A stretch of DNA of 64,000 nucleotides. Source: Ehretia macrophylla. Taxonomy: Eukaryota > Streptophyta > Magnoliopsida > Boraginales > Ehretiaceae. The number at the start of each line of letters is the position of its first letter. Position 1 is the first letter of the stretch. The position numbers were made by a program, and so were the translations under genes. Positions 59,366 through 64,000 of the stretch are shown here, in pieces. Below the pieces are notes generated by a model. That model made no database searches. It was not told the DNA's origin and saw only the letters and a list, made by a program, of their open reading frames with translations. The stretch spans positions 7,259,501 to 7,323,500 of the forward strand of contig CM075765.1 in NCBI GenBank assembly GCA_037974665.1. Reading direction: 5' to 3'.

Positions 59366-60658
59366 TTCTTCCCCCCTTAAAACAATTGCGTCCGCGCAAT
59401 TCTTCCTTGATCCTCGGAATAACTCAGGTGCTGTTGACTCAAACATACGAAATGAAAGACCGAGTGCCAAACTTCGAATACCAAGCAAGAACACCGAACA
59501 AGATCATCGTATAAGAATCCTCAAATAAGAAGCCTGTATAAGAATGAAGAATAACAACACCGACTAAGATTTTTGAAGAATAATTCCTAATAAAATTTAT
59601 GAAGAAGATTGCCAATCATGAAGCCCGGGATAGAACACCGATCAAAAATATCAAGTGAAACCTCAACAAGATCACCGAGAGAGAATACCGTATAATAATC
59701 CCGAAATAAGAACTCTGGATAATACCATATAAGAATCCACATAAGAATAACAGATAGAAAATACCAAAGAAGAATTCTCATGAGGTATACCAAATAAGAA
59801 TCTTCATATAGAAATCATGAGAAAGAATGACGAATAAGATCACCATTTGCCAAAAGAATCCAAATAAGAATTCCAAAAAGGATACCGAATACCAAAAGTC
59901 ATATACCGAATAAGAACACCAAGTAGGACTTCTGAATGAAGATACCGAAGAAAAAGCCAAAGGCCGATTATTAAATACCAACTCTGAACATTAAGTACCA
60001 CCTACTGGTCACCATAACCATTGATCTACTGTTCCTTATGCTGTTAATCCACTTTTAAGGAGATCCAGTATTAGCCGACTCTTTCAAGGGAAGAGATTAC
60101 TTACCATTTTACGGATAATGCATGTATACAGTTAATAACATATAAAGTAAACTACTCACAACACACATATAACACATTTAATTCAATTTGCCCATTCTAT
60201 GAATCTAGTAACTATGTTAAAGGTCAATAATACCTAATATGATTTACAAGATATCTAGCACAATTTAAAATGTAATATGCAGAAGAAAGATTCACACATT
60301 ACTACTAATATCTAAAGCATGTACCCAGGAAATCAACTAAAAACATATAATGTCATATAAATGTACTAAGTACACAATCTTCACATAAGCAAATTGAGCA
60401 CATACCACACACTGGTCACGTAAAACACATTGAGCACGTAGGACACATTATTCACATAAAGCACATTGACCATATTTAATTCACTTAACACATAAGGCAT
60501 ATTGATCACATAGAAAGTTAGTCACATAAACAAATTAATCACATAAACATATTAACATGTAGTTCACTTTACACTTAACATACATTCATGTCAAGACCAC
60601 TACCCACATTCCGGAATACCCCGGCTGACAGTTAAACATGCGCTCTGATACCACTTAA
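59366..60658 (-). other. Array interior 2, non-coding
   Basis: Same order of parts as interior 1: polypurine tract (TTCTTCCCCCCTT from 59366), ~13-nt repeats (about 59480-59960), GGTAAGT complement at 60099-60105, CACATAA-rich block, PBS at 60640-60653. No coding domain. Confidence 0.88.
60640..60653 (-). other. Primer binding site of array unit 2
   Basis: GCGCTCTGATACCA on the + strand, identical to the site of unit 1. Confidence 0.92.
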
Positions 60659-62381
60659 TGTCACGCCCCAACTTGACCCCCCCTTACGATCAGTCAGGAC
60701 GCAACGGAATTTCGGCAAGATAACGACTGTACTACGGACATCAGAGCTCTAAACCAACCCTTTATAATTCCATACAACCAACCCCAAAGATCAACAACAA
60801 CTACGCAACATTTCTTCAACATTCAACACCATATATTAAACAACAAAACAAAATACCAACCACAAGACATATGCCTCTGTTTCAACAACATACCAAATGT
60901 TATACCAATCATATGCATACTTGCTATAATTTAGTCTAGCAACCTACGCATATTTCAAAAAATAAGACTGCTAAGCTAGCAATATATAATCTACTATCCT
61001 TAGATCATCTTATACAATATAAACTTCAAAGAAAATACAATCCAACTGATTCTAATATACAAGATAGCAAAAAGAGAACTTCAGCTCAGATATCATGGAT
61101 AAGACTCTGGCACATAAGACTCGTCCACACAAAGCACATTCTCAACTTCCTGAGGCATGTACCCTAACTCCGGCTCAGTAACACCTTTGATGCAAACTAA
61201 GGCTAGAAATAGGTAGAATGGATGCCCAACAAGCAAAATCAAGCTTTGAATGAAGTGATTTGGCCTTGAAATGAAGTTTTTATGTGAAAAAATAATTTGA
61301 AAAGCCTTGAAAATGTTCTTCTTCTTTCTCCTCCAACGAGCCACGGTTTTTGGTGTGTTTTGTGGTGTTTTGGATGATATTTGAGTATATATTAAGTTAA
61401 GTAATAAGTCAATTCAAAAAGAATTGGTCAAAGTTGATTACTTAGTCATTTTTTTTTGTTATTTTTCGCCAAAAATAGAAATATAAATATGATCTAACTA
61501 TTACTATATTTATAAGAACTATATTTTAGTTGATAACATTTATGTGTAAGTCTATGTATATTTAAGAATGTATAAACACACAACTAAAATACAATGCTTA
61601 TTTTTGCAAAAGAAAATGAAAAGCCATATTATTTGTTTTCAAATGTCTTTTGATTGCACAATTAATCAAAAATCATTTAATATCACATATAAATACATTT
61701 ATATTAATAAATACTAGGTCAAAGAAAGTCAATACAAGAATCGGGTTTAGCAGAAATCACTATGTGGCTAAAAAATTCTACTTTTCACCCGAAAAGTCTA
61801 TTTAAATTCCTATTCCGTTTCAGAATCAATTTTTATCAATCACGGGTCTATTAATATCCGAAGACTAAGTTTTCAAATGTTTAAAAGACTAGTTTCAAAA
61901 TTATAGCGGAAGTGTTTTAAAAATAATATTAACAAAACTCGACGATAAAATTTTTAATGCAGATTTTTATGAAAATTTCATGAATGCTCGCATAGCATGT
62001 AATAGAAGTTAAAACCACATAATTATCATATTTTAATTCATATAACATATAAACAAGTCAAAACACATAATTTCACATAAAGGAAATTTTGGGGTTTCAC
62101 CAAATTTTTTATAAAAGTTTTATGGAGGCACATATATCATGGAATAGGAGTAGTATTTGCAAATAAATCTAGTTTAGTCATAGAAGATGAATGGTCAAAA
62201 GTACAAGAAGACCAAAAGTCAACATTTTTCAAAGGTCAAATTAAATTCAAATGAAACTGAAATGCATATTTAACTTAGTGTTTTATGTAATTCATACACA
62301 TGCACGTATATGAGTTCAAATAATATATATAAACAAGTGAAAATAGGTAATTGCAAATAGGGTAAATTCTAAGGTCTGACA
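60659..62381 (-). repeat. Array LTR C (1,723 bp)
   Basis: Begins TGTCACGCCCCAACTTGACC and ends AAGGTCTGACA, the latter mutated from CCGGGGTCTCACA. Inner terminus GGGGTTTCAC at 62091-62100. Confidence 0.93.
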
Positions 62382-63663
62382 TTCTCTCCCCTTTAAAATA
62401 ATTGCGCCCTCGCAATTCTTCCTTGATCCTCGGAATAACTCAAGTGCTGTTGACTCAAACATACGAAATGAAAGACTGAGTGCCAAATTCCAAATACTAA
62501 GCAAGAACACCGAACAAGATCATCGTATAAGAATCCCCGAACTAGAATGAAGAATAGCAATACCAACTAAGGTTTTTGAAGAGTAATTCTTAATAAAATT
62601 TTGGAAGAAGATTGCCAATCATGAATCCTGGGATAGAACACCGATCAAGAATACCAAGTGAAACCTCAACAAGATCACCGAGCGAGAATACCGTATAATA
62701 ATCCCGAAATAAGAACTTGGGATAATACCATATAAGAACCCCACATAAGAATACCGCATAGAAAATAGCAAAGAAGAATTCAAATGAGGTATATTGATTA
62801 AGAATCTTCATGTAGAAATCCCGAGAAAGAATTTCGAATAAGATTACCATTTGCCAAAAGAATCCAAATAAGAATTCCAAAGAGGATACTGAATACTGAA
62901 AGTCATATACCGAATAAGGACACCAAGCAAGACTTCTAAATGAAGATACGGAAGAAAAAGCCAAAGGCCGATTATTAAATACAAACTCCGAACTTTGAGT
63001 ACCACCTACTGATCACCATAACCATTGATCTACTGTTCCTTCTTCTATTACTCCACTTTTAGGGAGATCCGCTGCTAGCCGACTCTTTCAAGGGAAGAGA
63101 TTACTTACCATTTTACGGGTAATGCATGTATGCAATTAATAATATATAAAGTAAACTGCTCACAAAACACATATAACACTTTTAATTCAATTTGCTTATT
63201 CTATGAATCTAGTAACTATGTTAAAGTTCAGTAATACCTAATCAGATTTGCAAGATATCTAGCACAATTTAAAATGTAATCTGTAGAAGAAAGATTCACA
63301 CATTACTACTAATATCTAAAGCACGTACCCAGGAAATCAATTAAACACATATAATCTCACATAAATGTACTAAGTACACAATCTTCACATAAGCAAATTG
63401 AGCACGTACCACACACTGGTCACGTAAAACACATTGAGCACGTAGGACACATTATTCTCATAAAGCACATTGACCACATTTATTTAACTTAACACATAAG
63501 GCATATTGATCACATAGAAAGTTAGTCACATAAACAAATTAATCACATAAACATATTAACATGTAGTTCACTTTACCCTTAACATACATTCATGTCAAGA
63601 CCACTACCCACATTCGGAGGATACCCCGACTGACAGCTAAACACGCACTCTGATACCACTTAA
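62382..63663 (-). other. Array interior 3, non-coding
   Basis: Same parts as the other interiors; purine tract complement TTCTCTCCCCTTT from 62382, ~13-nt repeats (about 62500-62960), GGTAAGT complement at 63103-63109, PBS at 63645-63658 with one change (GCACTCTGATACCA). Confidence 0.88.
63645..63658 (-). other. Primer binding site of array unit 3
   Basis: GCACTCTGATACCA on the + strand; the TGGTATCAGAG core on the element strand is intact, one base differs outside it. Confidence 0.9.
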
Positions 63664-64000
63664 TGTCACGCCCCAACTCGACCCCCCCTTAGGATCAGTC
63701 AGGACGCAACGAAATTTTGGCAATATAATGACTGCAATACGAACATCAGGGCTCTAAACAAACCCTTCATAATTCTATAATACCAACCCCAAAGATCAAC
63801 AACAACTACGCAACCATTCTTCAACATTCAACACCATATATTAAACAACCAAAAAACATACCAACCACAAGACATATGCCTCCGTTTCAACAACATACCA
63901 AAAGCTATACCAATCATATGCATACTTGCTATAAACTTGTCTAGCAACCTACGCATATTTCAAAAAATAAGACTGCTAAGCTAGCAATATACAATCTACT
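63664..64000 (-). repeat. Array LTR D, partial
   Basis: Begins TGTCACGCCCCAACTCGACC; 337 bp are visible and match the starts of LTRs A to C. It continues beyond the window. Confidence 0.92.

Larger units (their letters stand above)
54617..64000 (-). mobile_element. Tandem LTR-retrotransposon array (4 LTRs, 3 interiors), runs out of the window
   Basis: Minus-strand LTRs begin at 54617, 57642, 60659 and 63664 (spacing 3,025, 3,017 and 3,005 bp). Between them are interiors of about 1,300 bp, each bordered by a polypurine tract on the left and a tRNA-Met PBS on the right. Neighbouring units share LTRs, the pattern expected from unequal recombination between LTRs of a single element. The left border is in the Gypsy integrase (5 bases before it: CAATC); the right border is outside. 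None of the interiors encodes gag or pol. Confidence 0.95.

Noticed and set aside
1..64000. CRISPR arrays, bacterial operons, rRNA or tRNA genes
   Set aside because: None seen; the regular repeats are LTR arrays and microsatellites, and the TGGTATCAGAGC matches are primer binding sites of retroelements, not tRNA genes.

Overview
The window is nuclear DNA from a repeat-rich eudicot plant; I cannot name the species. Support comes from an intronless G-type lectin receptor kinase of plant type, plant-style Copia and Gypsy (Tekay/Del-like) LTR retrotransposons primed by initiator tRNA-Met, a FAR1/MULE transposase relic and AT-rich intergenic DNA. Only one host gene looks intact: the receptor-like kinase at 14862-17192 on the + strand. 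Nearly everything else is transposable-element sequence, much of it nested.

Layout. 1-5160: an LTR end of Copia type, then a decayed Copia reverse transcriptase/RNase H split by a 2.55 kb solo Gypsy LTR with a perfect 5-bp target-site duplication (TSD). 5160-9085: Copia-LTR-like DNA and a broken minus-strand reading frame resembling the 'putative plant transposon protein' family. 9086-11770: a minus-strand Gypsy LTR fragment. About 12030-13165: an old foldback element with long inverted arms. 13166-17260: promoter region (with W-boxes), receptor kinase and poly(A) signal. 19433-27946: a complete LTR element with 3.7 kb LTRs and only 1.1 kb of non-coding interior. 29543-34195: a 4.65 kb solo LTR. 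34411-35648: a FAR1/MULE transposase fragment cut off by the next element. 35649-46408: a second coding-free LTR element, carrying a nested solo LTR in its 5' LTR and lacking a matching TSD. 46480-46935: Copia gag remnant. 47551-52401: a solo LTR with a second solo LTR of the same broad family inserted in inverse orientation. 53449-54616: a possible CACTA end and a Gypsy integrase fragment. 54617 to the window end: a tandem array in which minus-strand LTRs and 1.3 kb interiors alternate with a period of about 3.0 kb (four LTRs, three interiors, continuing out of the window).

Main theme. Three different LTR families here (19433, 35649 and the array) contain no gag-pol, yet share one layout: PBS, a TATGTG-rich block, a TGGTAAG(T) motif, a block of degenerate short GGTATTC-like repeats, a GCAATT motif next to the purine tract, then the LTR. 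They look like non-autonomous elements that depend on proteins of Tekay-like relatives. Five clean solo LTRs with intact TSDs, one element without matching TSD and a tandem array point to frequent LTR-LTR recombination in this interval. The receptor kinase is a single-copy island within it.
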